Assembly: GCF_001640805.2 (NCBI RefSeq)
Contig: NC_066850.1
Coordinates: 7,550,556-7,614,555, forward strand
DNA: 64,000 nucleotides
Direction: 5' to 3'
Origin: Lates calcarifer
Taxonomy: Eukaryota; Chordata; Actinopteri; Centropomidae
Below the pieces are notes generated by a model. That model saw only the letters and a program-made list of their open reading frames with translations, had not been told where the DNA came from and did no database searches. Every line of letters begins with the position of its first letter. The first letter of the stretch is position 1. Position numbers and translations under genes: made by a program. Shown piece after piece: positions 34,201-45,769 of the stretch.

Positions 34201-35762
34201 TATGCATACATATGCACACACACTCTCTTTCGCCTCCATTTTACATGAACCTACGCAGCTACGCACTTGGCACAATGGCTCTCTCAAGCGCATGTTTGTT
34301 CGCGTAAAGGCACATTTTTGTTCACTTCAAATAAAAACACACGTGTGCACACACTGCCCTAATCTCTATTATCAAACCCTTTTATACAGACACACACTCA
34401 ATCACTCTCTACCATCCACGAGTTGTGTGTGACCTTGACAAATTTTGCTCTTGGGAAGTGGAAAAGAATTCAATATGACCTTGAGGCTTTTTTTTCATAT
34501 TGCTTTTACATTTGCTGTTCCATCCAACGTGAAATAGGTGGAGCAACTCTCTTGTTATTATTTTCAGAATTTATTTTAGCAGTGCCACAACCATAAGTCA
34601 CATCCTATCATAGCTGTTGCTGCACTTTCCACAGGAAACATGTCATTGCTTTCACATATTTACTCATACATGTATTGCTGCCCCCCCCATACATGCTTGG
34701 CCACACATACACCTTCCCAAGTGCTGGATGCTAAATCAGAGGCTCTCTTTACACAGGCCCTATGAATATAATTATATGGAGGTGCAGTGGAGAGATTTAG
34801 TGTGGGCTTTATTACTCTGCCATAGATTAAGATCTGCTGGCTATAGGTAGAGCAGATGCAGCCACAGCCTCTTTTTATAAGACTAACTCTTTCTCTCCCC
34901 TTTCAGTGTCACTGCCCACCCGCCCTCTTTTTCTGCTCTCTCCCTCCTCCCGCTTTCTTTCTTCCTTTGCACATTTTGTCCTTATTTCTCCACCATAGCT
35001 GTTTTCAGTTTTGTCCTTCTTTGGCCTTGCTCTTCTGTGTCTTCCCTTCTCCCACCCCCCCCTCCTCTCTGTCCCTGGTGGGGTCTTATTAGAGTTGATG
35101 AGAGGTTTCTGTCTATAGCCTTGGTTTTATTTTTAGTTCCCTCTGCACGAGGCCAATGGCCCGCAGCCTTCAAGGAACCTCCTCCTGGCTATTAAATGCA
35201 CATATATACATGCTTTCATAAATGTACACACTCTATCTTAGAGGCAATGGTGTGCATCCCAGTAACCCAGAGGTGGCATGATTCTACTCCTGCAACCGCA
35301 GCGGTCATCATCATCTCATTTGACCCTTGAGGCTTTTTAAGGCAGTGATCACCAGCAGTGGTCATCACTGCTAAACCCCTAGCTGGCTTTAAAGACGCAA
35401 CCCATATCTCTCTGCTTCTCATCCCTCCAGTCTAACAATAATTTCTCCTCCAATGTAATTTCTCTACCACCATTTCCACTTTTCATCTCAGGCCTGTAGA
35501 TTATCTGGGTGGAAAAAGATCCTCCCTCTAGCTCTTCCAGTTGAGCCATAATGGCAGTTCAGGGAAGAGAAACTGGTATAAATTTACATCCTACTTTCCA
35601 CAGCCACAATAGCTCTTTCTTTGTATCTACAGCAGTTACTCAAAGAGCTCCCATTTCTCCAGGTCTGTTAAGCCTCCAGCCTTATGCTTTCTCAATGTAT
35701 TATAATAGTGCTTGGGCTATGTTGGTGATGTGCACGTGTTTTTGTGCTTTGACTGACTGCAG
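34157..35762 (+). other. snd1: snd1 intron (1,606 bp)
   Basis: A GT-AG intron from gtgagg to gactgcag. It begins with the (CA)17 repeat, includes a pyrimidine-rich stretch at 34885-35070 and an imperfect 12-bp hairpin at 35342-35371. No gene was recognised. Confidence 0.9.
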
Positions 35763-35835
35763 GGCCATCAAAAACGGGAAAGGCCTGCACAGCAAGAAGG
35801 AGGTTCCTATCCACAGAGTGGCTGATATCTCTGGG
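35763..35835 (+). CDS. snd1: snd1 exon: end of SN3 (about exon 14)
   Basis: This 73-bp exon, the smallest coding exon here, completes an Arg codon and encodes [18 protein letters not shown] and VADISG, about human residues 486-510. It is the final SN3 helix with its basic [11 protein letters not shown] end and the linker to SN4. The phase is 2 in and 0 out. The acceptor is gactgcag and the donor is GGG|gtaagt. Confidence 0.97.
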
Positions 35836-38394
35836 GTAAGTATTTTTTTGCACATATATACACACACAATACGCCACATACAGGAGTAAAAGATTTTCCA
35901 TGATGTGTATAATAGGATAAACATCTCCCAGTATGCACTGATAATAATTTAATATTTTCTGTGGATTCATTTACGCACAACCCCCATGACTCTCAAAGGT
36001 GCATCAGGCCCTCAATGCCCAAAAGCCACTGACTTGTTCTGTCACACAATAATTCTCAGAAGACAAACTCTGATCCTCCACTCACCCATCTCTGATTCTC
36101 ACAGCCGGTTTCCTCATCTTAAAGAAACTAAGCGGCCTCTAAAAATAATCAGCACCATTAATAAAACCATCAGCGGTGCTTGGTCCTAGCTTGTTTACGT
36201 GTGCCCAGGGGCTTGATAGAGGCATCATTTGGCTAATGAAGCCTGATTGGGAGTGATCATCCAAATGAACATTAGTGTGGGGAACCCATAAAATCTGTGA
36301 GTAACGAGTAATGAGCGATTGGCTCTCATTCTTTTTAAGCGTGTGTTTTTGTTCATGCGACGGGAACGGGGAGCTGGTATTTAAATTTGATCACTATGAT
36401 GTATTATCTTGACTGCACACGCCATGCTCACTCCCTCTTTCAAATTGTAATTTTGCTGTATTCATTTTTTTTATTTCTAAAGCGACATTTCCTTTTACCA
36501 CCTTTTGTTTTTTCCCTGATTCTGACTGCAGATCTGTCTCTTGAGCTTCCCCTGTGTACCATGAGAGGTGTAGTCCTCTAGGGAGTCACAGTATACTTAT
36601 ACATCGAAGTGCAGTCTTTAGTAACTCACCATATGCTGCAATGTTGTTAGCTGTTTAAAGTTGTCAAACTGAGTGACTGCGTTAGATAAGCTCAAAAATG
36701 TGTTCTGATGGCACAGACAAGGACTTAAAAAGCTGACATCATCATAGTAATTGTTAGGCACTGTCCTTGCTTTTGGCTTATTTTTTAACATTTGTATTAG
36801 TCTCCCTCAGCCCGAGAGGGAGATGGAGGTCAGTGAGTTATTTAGGCTATTGTACCTGAGTGATATCAAATGTGGTAATGTCTTATGCAATTTTCCGCAG
36901 GTTAGATGTTTTAGTTTTTTTGCTCTGTATTTTTCAGCATTTTTTTTCTATTTCTCTCAATTTAAAAGTGCCAGTTTCTCAGTTTATTGCAACCTTTGCC
37001 TCTGTGAACTCCCTCTGTTGGAGTGGGGAGGGCAAGGACTGCATTATGTTTTCATCTGAGTCCATTCCAGCTTCTTTTTTTCCCCTCTGACTGTGAGGAG
37101 TTTCACTAGGAAGGCCTTACATGTAGAATTTACTACTTTACCCTCATTGACACAGAATACCTAAAGAGCCCTCAGGTACCCTCATGATCCCTCACCTATT
37201 TCCCACCCACAAACAAGTCAGAGGTCATGCCAATTTGGAGTGACCTCAGCTGGATCTATTACCCATCATATTATCACCCTCACACTTGGGTGTTTTTTTG
37301 AAATCGTCTAACAACTGGAAACTCTATTAAACCAGAAAAAAGTTATGTAACAGCTGTAACACTCTTTTATTCAGAATATTTCGAGTGCCTTTATGTATCT
37401 CTGTCCTTGTCGACTGGTCATCTCGTATAGATTTTGATAAGCCATTAAATGGTCCACTGTGAACGACTCAAAATTGAACTTGAGAAACATTAGCACCTCA
37501 TTGTCTCTCTCACCTGAGCTCTCCTGTAGTACTTGTACTTGTAGCCTCTAGAGAGACATTTGGTTAAATTAATCAGGCTCTCTTTTTCTGTACTAGTCTT
37601 TTTTTTAAGCTCAGAGTGTTCCACCATATTTGGTGGTCATGAACATGCTCTGTACGTTGCTGTAAAAAAGTATCATCACCTTGCGTTTGAACAAGCCAAG
37701 TTATTAAATCTCTTTTAACACCAAGAGGGCTTTGGAGTCTGGGTAATAAGTCAGATGTTACTCTGCATAACTGCTCTCAGATGCTGTTCTACATTATCAT
37801 CATTATAATGTCCCCATGTCTTATTGTGTCAGCAGGACAGATAATTTACTGGACCCTGTAAAAATAATTATAGTAGGGAATTGTTGTGCTGACTGAGTAA
37901 CTCTCTGCTTTTTCATCGGGGGTTTTAGTGTGTTTTATACTTATAAACCCCCCACCCTACTTAACTAGCTAAATTGACCACATCCTATATGTAGCAATGA
38001 CTTAGGAGTAGTTGCAGGGGGGAGGGGCTCAATAATGAATTCACTTTAATAACACAGAGGAAAAGCAATATATGCCACACCCTGCGTCCAACTGGAGATT
38101 TTACACGTCTAACTCATTAAAAAGTGTCCCAGTAACCTGGCAAAGGCTTTAGCGCTCTGTCCATTTTAACACGATTGTGCTGTGTCATGTGTTTGTGTGC
38201 GACATGCACATCAGCACTGTGGAGCCCCTCTAAGCTCTTCCTTATTAGCGCCACCCTGTCAGTGGTTCAGGTCAGTGCCATTATACGCAGCGCCAGCCCC
38301 CCCCTCCATTTCTTAACATTTCTGTCAGTTTCCAAAAGGACATGCAGGATTTGCAGCGCAGGTCAGGATCGTTGCCAGTCAGTGTGGCCGGTAG

Positions 38395-38396
38395 GC

Positions 38397-38427
<31 letters not shown>

Positions 38428-38440
38428 CGCGCGCATGCAC
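38395..38440 (+). repeat. (GT)n(GC)n alternating tract, candidate Z-DNA
   Basis: 46 bp of strict purine-pyrimidine alternation: about 11 GT units, then about 8 GC units, then ATGCAC. The GC part is the strongest Z-forming dinucleotide known and the GT part the next. Z conformation is inference. Confidence 0.8.
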
Positions 38441-38954
38441 CAGTTGTTTGGCTAGGCTAATGTAATGAGCATTCTAATAAAAGGACAAAAATAGCAACAT
38501 TGCCCCCCCCATACACATCCTTCCCCTCCCTCCTCTCTTTTCTATTCTCCTCTGTGATACACACCCACACACAAACTGCACACGTGCAGACGTGCATGGA
38601 AATACACACTCCTATACGTCAGCATCCTATCCCTCAGCTCGGTGGTAAAGGTTTACTGAAAGGGATTATGTACATTGAGTGGGATGCAGTCATAAATAGA
38701 GCAGAGATAGGTTTATAAACGTATAGTGTAGGAGATGAACAGAGGTGGTGGGAGGAGAGTGGATAAAGCGCTTGACTCACCTCATACCTCTAAAGGTTGC
38801 ATAATGAGGTCCTCTCCTCTCTCATGTCTCTTCCTTTTTTCTGAACCAAGTTAGACTGCACAGCCCACACACTGCAGGTGCTGCAAATGTGTTTGTGTGA
38901 ACGAGAAAGTGTTTGGTTGTGTTGTCTCCCACTCAAGGGACTATTTTGGACTTA

Positions 38955-39075
38955 AGTGGGTGGAGTTCAGGTGATGCATCTCATGGCTAAAGCACATACC
39001 CTTTACTCAGAACATCATGTCATGTGTTTGAGTCCCACTGGTGACGTGAGTTGTGCGATGCCTCCAGTCCATCGT
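38955..39075 (+). mobile_element. Candidate degenerate tRNA-derived SINE
   Basis: TCATGGCTAAAGCACATA at 38981-38998 resembles a tRNA/Pol III A box. GTGTTTGAGTCCCA at 39023-39036 resembles a B box (GGTTCGANTCC). The spacing fits, and the sequence after it (ACTGGTGACG..TTGTGCGATGCC) resembles the body of common fish SINEs. It is heavily diverged, with no clear tail or target-site duplication, so a chance match cannot be excluded. Confidence 0.4.
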
Positions 39076-39382
39076 TTCTGTTACAGCTTTATGTAATATG
39101 TGTTGACAGAAAATCTCATCTGGAACAAGTTCTGTCAATGTTTTTGTTATTTTTGGGTTTGTATATCCACTTACAGTAAAAAAAAAACAAAAAAAAACTC
39201 AGTTGTCAGTTCTGACTTTCCTTGTTTGAACTCTGTCCTTCCCTCCAAGCCTTTGCTCCTACTCCCATGTCCACACTGCCACACACACAGCACACTGCTC
39301 TGTGACTCACTGGTCTGTTGTGCCTACATGCTCATGCCTGGAGTAGGCACATATTAAATTATTTTTTTATCGTTTATGAACA

Positions 39383-39406
39383 CCCCCCCACCCCCACCCC
39401 CACCCC
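39383..39406 (-). other. Candidate G-quadruplex, minus strand
   Basis: C runs of 7, 5, 5 and 4 bases are separated by single A bases on the + strand. The minus strand thus has four G runs with one-base loops, the most stable canonical quadruplex layout, and the + strand could form an i-motif. It is template-strand, so RNA folding is not expected. Confidence 0.7.
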
Positions 39407-39939
39407 TTGCCGCTGCATCACCAGCCCTGCTTGAATACACATGATTTAGCTCTGCTTGTAATTTTGGCCTGGGCACACCAGTAAGCTAGTGACTCACCCT
39501 TGCAGACAGAGATGGAGGGAGGAAGGGAGAGAATTATTTCTGATTGCATGAGGTTCCAGACGTGTCGCTGACGAGCGGAGCGGACTTCATTAGTCCAGAC
39601 CAAGATTTAAAGATGTCTGGAAGAAGCCCACAGATTCTGTCATCAAAATAAACATATTCAGTCTTACTTGTCTGTTCTGGTTGCTTTTCATTTGGCTGAG
39701 TTTTTTGCGGATGCCGTATCCAGGTTGATTTTTGACACATTTTTTGTGACAAATGATTTCAGTGCTTTATTTTTTTCAGCTCTAATGGCACTCACTTGAA
39801 AAATCTCCTGGACAGGGGATTATCTAGGTGTCTTTGTCTGTCAAAACCAATTATACTGTATATTTTGACAAACGGCAGATCATTAGAAACTATATTTACT
39901 GTTTAACATCATCTCTCTCCCTCTTTCTTTGTCAATTAG

Positions 39940-40081
39940 GAGACACAGAAAGCCAAGCAGTTCCTGCCCTTCCTGCAGAGGGCTGGCCGGTCAGAAGCTG
40001 TGGTAGAATACGTCTTCAGCGGCTCCCGCCTCAAGCTCTACATGCCCAAAGAAACCTGCCTCATCACATTCCTCCTTGCCG
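39940..40081 (+). CDS. snd1: snd1 exon: start of SN4 (about exon 15)
   Basis: This 142-bp exon encodes [40 protein letters not shown] and LITFLLA plus one base, about human residues 511-557. [20 protein letters not shown] forms the opening strands of SN4. The phase is 0 in and 1 out. The acceptor is ttag|GAG, a tandem NAGNAG in which the second AG would remove the single Glu. Human has Asp at that place. The donor is CCG|gtgggt. Confidence 0.97.
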
Positions 40082-40814
40082 GTGGGTAGAGCTCTTTTAC
40101 TGTCCTGATGCGCAGGTCACGTAATTCAGAGTCCTCGAACTGACTCACTTCTGGGTCTGCTTTTGGACATTAGTCGCTGCTAAGGGAAAGTTCATTGGCA
40201 TATCTTTTAGAAATGGACAAAGGATATTATTGCAGCTAGTATATACAGAATGTGCCCCGTCGCGACCGCTGCCTGCGTAAAGGTCAGAGTTTAAGCCCTC
40301 ACCGCACCTCTCAGCAGCCAACCCTGACAGGGCAAGAGGAGTAGCTGGGTGTCTGTGCCAACCACTGCCGACTGTCTTTCAAAACACCAGGGTTGTCGTG
40401 AAGCATGTGTCCCCTTTGACCTCACCCCCCGGCTCTGCCAAGTTTGAAACACACTCCTGCTCTGGTCTCAATGAGTGGTCATCTTCATTAGAAACTGGAC
40501 ACCGTATCGAGGCAAAGGGAGGCTGAAACTTTAGTGGATTGGCAGGTTTTTAACGGTGTATGAACTTGACCATTTTTTTGAAAAATTGTTGAGGTGCTAA
40601 ACCCACTTGTTCCAACCTTTTCCTATTCCTCTCTTACCCGAAGTATATGAGAAGGTCATATTGTGAAAACTTGATATCTTCTCAGAATGTAAATTTGTTC
40701 CCTTTGGCATTCAGCAAGAGTCAGTCAGCAGTTCTACCTACTCCTACCAAAGGTTGTCTGTGTTCTCCCTGATGGGAAATACAAGGGCACAGAGGACAGG
40801 TAATGATGGAAACA

Positions 40815-40930
40815 AATAGAGCTGCAACAATTAGTTCATTAGTAAATTGACAGAAATCAGTAGGCACCTTGGCACCCAATGGTCAAGTGAAACAAACAAG
40901 TTGATATTTCACAATTAATCAAGAATATTG
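40815..40930. mobile_element. Fossil interspersed repeat (AGCTGCAACAATTAGT family)
   Basis: The stretch beginning AGAGCTGCAACAATTAGTTC and continuing ATTAGTAAATTGACAGAAATC matches, from memory, the start of a very common percomorph repeat that opens AGCTGCAACRATTAGTCGATT and has repeated ATTAATCGATTA units. The later part is poorly preserved. Family name and class are not certain, and the end is approximate. Confidence 0.5.
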
Positions 40931-43900
40931 TGGAATGATAGAAAAAAGTGATCCTTGGTTGCTGCTTAAAGTTTTCTAACCATTTTCAGCACGAGAATCC
41001 AGCAGTATGGAGTCTGGGGCAAGATGCAGATGGGATGAAATACACAGTGTTTGATAGCAGGTCCAGTCATTTATTTCCGCTCCTTGACTGTCTTGACAGT
41101 TTGCGCTAGTAATAAAAACACTGAGACTGTATCTTTGGCAGCCAACAATGATTTGCACTTCCTCTCAGATCATGGGAAATGGCGAGAATGCTTATCCCCT
41201 CCACAACCGCCGATACTCTTTGTTATTGTTGCAATAAAAATCTGTTTCAATCCGTTTCCATCTCAGCCAGACATTTGCCCCACCATACAGTTTCCCTCCA
41301 TTTCCAGCTGGAAGAACACCATATATTTCTGACAAACACTCAGATTCAGTGTAATTACGTGTGGCTGAGTTGTTGATGCATTCATTAATTCTGTAATTTG
41401 CTTGTGATTGTTTTTGCTCTCCGCTGATGGTTTTCCTAATTACATTTTATTTTGTCCGCTCCCTGTGACTCCATGTATTGGCATAACCCCAGCCAATAAG
41501 CAATATGCATATAGAACCATATAAGCTTTTTGCAGCACTGGTTTGCATTTGACAATCCTCCCTTAATAAGAGTGTTCAGCAGAAACAAATGAAGATGATG
41601 TCTGGTATCTGTGAGCTGGTGTTTACATAGGTAACTTTTGGCATGATTTTATTCAATCAAAGGTTAATAGCAAATTGTAAGAAGAACATTAGTGCTGATA
41701 GCCCCTGTGTAGATCTGATTAAGGTTGTCCCCGGAAGAAAAGAATCATCTGCTGGAAATGAGACGACACGTATTGTCTTTAATACAAACATTAAGCTGCA
41801 TTAGTGCTGATTGATGATCCTCCTTCCTACCTTGTGTATTTTTAAGTTCTATTCCAATTAGATTCCTCTGTATTACTTGAAGAGCTCCCTTGTTTGTGTG
41901 TCCCTGTAGGTGTGTATGTAAGTTTTTTTCTTGTTATCTCACTGTCAACTTTTTTTTCTTTCATCTTGTTTTCTTCCTTTCTGAGATTGGATAAAACCTA
42001 ATGTCTGTTGGGTCAGGTCCTCAGTTTTTTTTGTACATATATGTTGTATGTATTTTCTTCGTGGTAACTGATGTCGAACCCTTAAACGTACATGAAATGA
42101 AGTCCTTGAGCACAAACGGCCTCTTATCTCTCTACCTGTAATCTCCATGCGCACCCTATCTCCTTCTACTTTCTCTTTCCTGTCAAAGCTATCTTCCCAT
42201 GTTTTATTCACCCATCCGCACCATGGGCTGTGTTTGAAATGACACATGCATGATAAATTGGCTGCCTCAAGCCTCTTGTGTTTATCTGTGTATGAAACAC
42301 AGCAGAGGTTCTTTGGACCTTTTCTTTTAAAACTATCGCATAATGTTGACAGATGATGAGGTGTGCTGAGAACAGATCTTAGTTATGCATGTTTTCGATT
42401 ACTCACTACTTTGAAGTTTAACAGGCTAATTATCATAAAAGTTGCACTGTTGGTAGTGTTGTATCCTGCACAGTTAATCATGGAGGGATTGCAAATGCAT
42501 TAAATAAATGTTTTATTTTGTATATAAAGAGGTTTTTGGGAAATGTACATCAACACTCACAATCTATTGGGCATTGCACATATAAACATACACATACATA
42601 AGGCATTCATTATTTAACAATAATGGTTTTACAAGTAAGTTTTAATCATAATCTGTCTGTTTTTACAAGCTTAAGTATCATCATTACTCATAGTCACTCC
42701 ATTCATTTTGTATTAAAGGTTAAAAGATGTTTTTATAAGCTAATTTACTCAGAGTAAATACTGACTACATGCAGACAAATGGAGGATGTATTCAAAGGAC
42801 GCTGCTGTTAAAACAAGTCTTGCATTAGTCATCCTTTTCATTAGCCATGTTTTCTTCATACTGTGTTCATCGCAGCCAGATTTTTATTCTTCAACCGTGT
42901 CGTGGGAGGCCATTGAAGAACAAACTGTTTACAGTAGTGCTGCAAATGAAATGATCCCAAGGCAGTAAGTGATGTAACACTGCAAGTCAAAATTATCATA
43001 CCAATAACACAGCACAGGCATTTTTGAAACAGAACTGCTAGCCTGCTCAGCCCAGCAGCGTCTCTCTCCCTTGTTTTAGCCATATTATTTGTCCTGGTTT
43101 AGCACTGAACCCCACTCGTTGCAAGGACTTGTTTTTCCGGCGAGGCACCTCAAAGCCTCAGTATCTTCCTCACAGCAGTGTCCTTCCTTTTCCAGATTTT
43201 TCCTTGATGGATAAAGACAACACTTAAAGAAAAAGAGGGGAGGGGTGAGGAAACAAAGGGTAGCAAGAGAAGCCTGTGCTTCAAAGAGGGCCGGAGGTGT
43301 GCTTCAGGAATTGAAGGGAAGCTCCCTTTCCCCTCCTCTCACATCACCTTTCCTTTCTTCTCTTCTCACTTGCTGGCCTGTGCAGTGTCACTTGCATATG
43401 AAAGTTTGATAAAGGGTAAAGGAGTCATCCTGTTTTTGAAAGGAAAAGCAGGGTACTACGCAGGAAAGGGATTTGTGAGTGTTTTAGGGGGGTATAGAAG
43501 GATGATGACAGGAGGAGGTGAAGTAAGAGGTATAGAGGCAGAAAGGACAGAGGAAGGATAAAAAGAAGGGGGGTGCGCGATAAAAGAGAAGACAAAAAAG
43601 TACAACTGATGTGAAGTATGAGGGTATAAAGGCCCGTTGAAGCTAACGGAGACCAGGCAGTGAAAAGGCTGTAAAAGTTTACTAGCTTCAATAGCTTCCA
43701 CAGAGTTTCAGATGGAGGCCACAGCAGGTGAAGTGTACTTTGAAAGTTACTCAGAAAGGTATGTTGAGCAGCAGTCTGTCAAAAAGATGAAACACCCATC
43801 ACTCGGACACAAAGATTTACAGTGTCAGCAAGAAGCATTAGCCATCACACAGTGTGTGGCTTAGTGCCATTTGTCTGATTTTTGATATCTGAGTGTGTGT

Positions 43901-45626
43901 ATGGCTGTGTTTGTGTGTGTGCGTGAGCATGTGTGTGTACACCTGTGTGCTGGTACACTTCCTGCAGTGTGTGAGTGCAGGAGATGGAAAGATGGTGGAG
44001 AAGTGGAGCAGAAAATTTGTAGACTTGTTCCCTAAAAATATGTCTGTGTGCAAAAAAAAAACAAACTTTAGCATAGTTGCAAGTCGGTCAGAAAAAAGTC
44101 CACAAATAAAATGTTGTTATGCTCTGCTGTGACCTCTACATATTGGTGTCCTTGTTGGGACTGCAGCACTACATTTCATTGAGATTCACACGTTTATTAG
44201 AAACCTGGGGCCGGGGATGTACGGAGGCCTTGAGATGCATTTTTAAAGCCTGGCTCATAATAAAGATGCCGGTGAGGGAGAAATAATAACTTTGCTTAAT
44301 AACACTTTATTGGTGTTAAATTTACATCATAAGCTGTAATCTTAAACCTAAACATAGGCTATGAGCTGCATCAGCCTACAGACACATCAGTCATCCACCA
44401 TAACCCACTGTGTGCTGCTGGGAGAGGGAAAAGTTCTCAACCCCTGGAAATATGCTCACGTCTAACCCTACAGCTAATATTTAACTTTGATAAATAACAA
44501 ATTGAGTTTGCCGTGCATGAGAATTTATGCTGCTGTCTACTGAAGGTGGCCAAATATACACTATGTGCTTCAGGGAACTGGGGTCTGCAATTTTACCAAG
44601 CATTAGTAACTTATCACAGGTCTTTCATAAGACTTTTTCTTTATTTTTTGCTTTCTTTCCTTGATTTATAGGACTTGTCTTTTCACAACATTCCTCATTT
44701 TTGTTTTATTTTGGCAGATTGAAGATGTATGTAATGTATAATGTATGTAATGTTATATAAAATTTCCTTGACACTGATGTATGCTTTAGAGGGATGGGTG
44801 CAGCGTTGCCTAAGCCTTGTCTGGGGTAATGAAGCCGAACATTCCAGGGCCGTAGCGAGATGATGGTGTAGACACAGGCATGGATTGAGAGGATAAAAGA
44901 GAGAGGGATAGTCATACAACCCTAGGATTTTCCTTAACTGCACGCTCCTTTCGCCTGCCTACCGTTCACTACCCCACCCCCCATCACACACACTCTAACC
45001 TCTGTGCGATGCCCACCTGCATCTTTCACCCTCTGCTGAACTTCCTGCTTGGAATTGACTTGTAATGGTGGTGAAGGAAAAAAAAAAAACCAACCAAGTG
45101 TTAGACTTGAAATAACATACAAATGAGCACACTTACACACCTCCCCAGCTTTTAGGTCTTTGTTTGTTTCCCTGTCGCAGCGCTAATTATGCCCTGTCAA
45201 CAGCCTGTCAAAAATCAAGAATTAGTAACTTAATAACATTAAAAAGATAGACACTAATGGCATTCATACTGAGCTGACTGCATCCTCCAGGCATCCATTT
45301 ATACCTGCAGACATGCCAAAGGCAAAGCGTCTGGCAGGATAAGAACAAAAAGTCATAGGCTAATCAATGTGCTCATTATTAGCACCAGGATTTGAGACAT
45401 GATGTATATTTGTATAAATTGCAGTGATGACACTAATTCGCAGCAGACGCACATTGCCACATTTCTCCCTCCAGACCCATTTCTACGAGATGAAGCTCAT
45501 TATCTCGGCTTGGTTAGTGGAGGAAGAGAGGTCGACTCAATCCTGTTCTCGCTGTCGGGTCAACTGAAAACACATTCAATTACAAAAGTATGAAAAATAT
45601 ATTAGGAAAGAATCCGCTCGGCAGAA

Positions 45627-45646
45627 ATGAATTCATATGAATTCAT
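45627..45646 (+). repeat. Perfect 20-bp palindrome
   Basis: Two direct copies of the self-complementary decamer ATGAATTCAT make a 20-bp perfect palindrome. The centre, TTCATATGAA, resembles palindromic POU-factor sites (ATGCATATGCAT type). Binding is inference. Confidence 0.85.
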
Positions 45647-45769
45647 CCAGTTCGTCATGGTTTGTGAGAAGAATTACAGCTAGATTAGATTTGATGTATA
45701 TCTGCGTGGTACTAATGGCTGTAAGTGTTAGACTACTCTTGAGTAGTATGGCAGTTAGATCATCAAACA

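Larger units (their letters stand above)
35836..39939 (+). other. snd1: snd1 intron (4,104 bp)
   Basis: A GT-AG intron from gtaagt to gtcaattag. It contains a (GT)n(GC)n Z-type tract (38395-38440), a candidate degenerate tRNA-derived SINE (about 38955-39075), a C-rich tract (39383-39406) and a complex AT-balanced region at 36180-36420. No gene was recognised. Confidence 0.87.
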
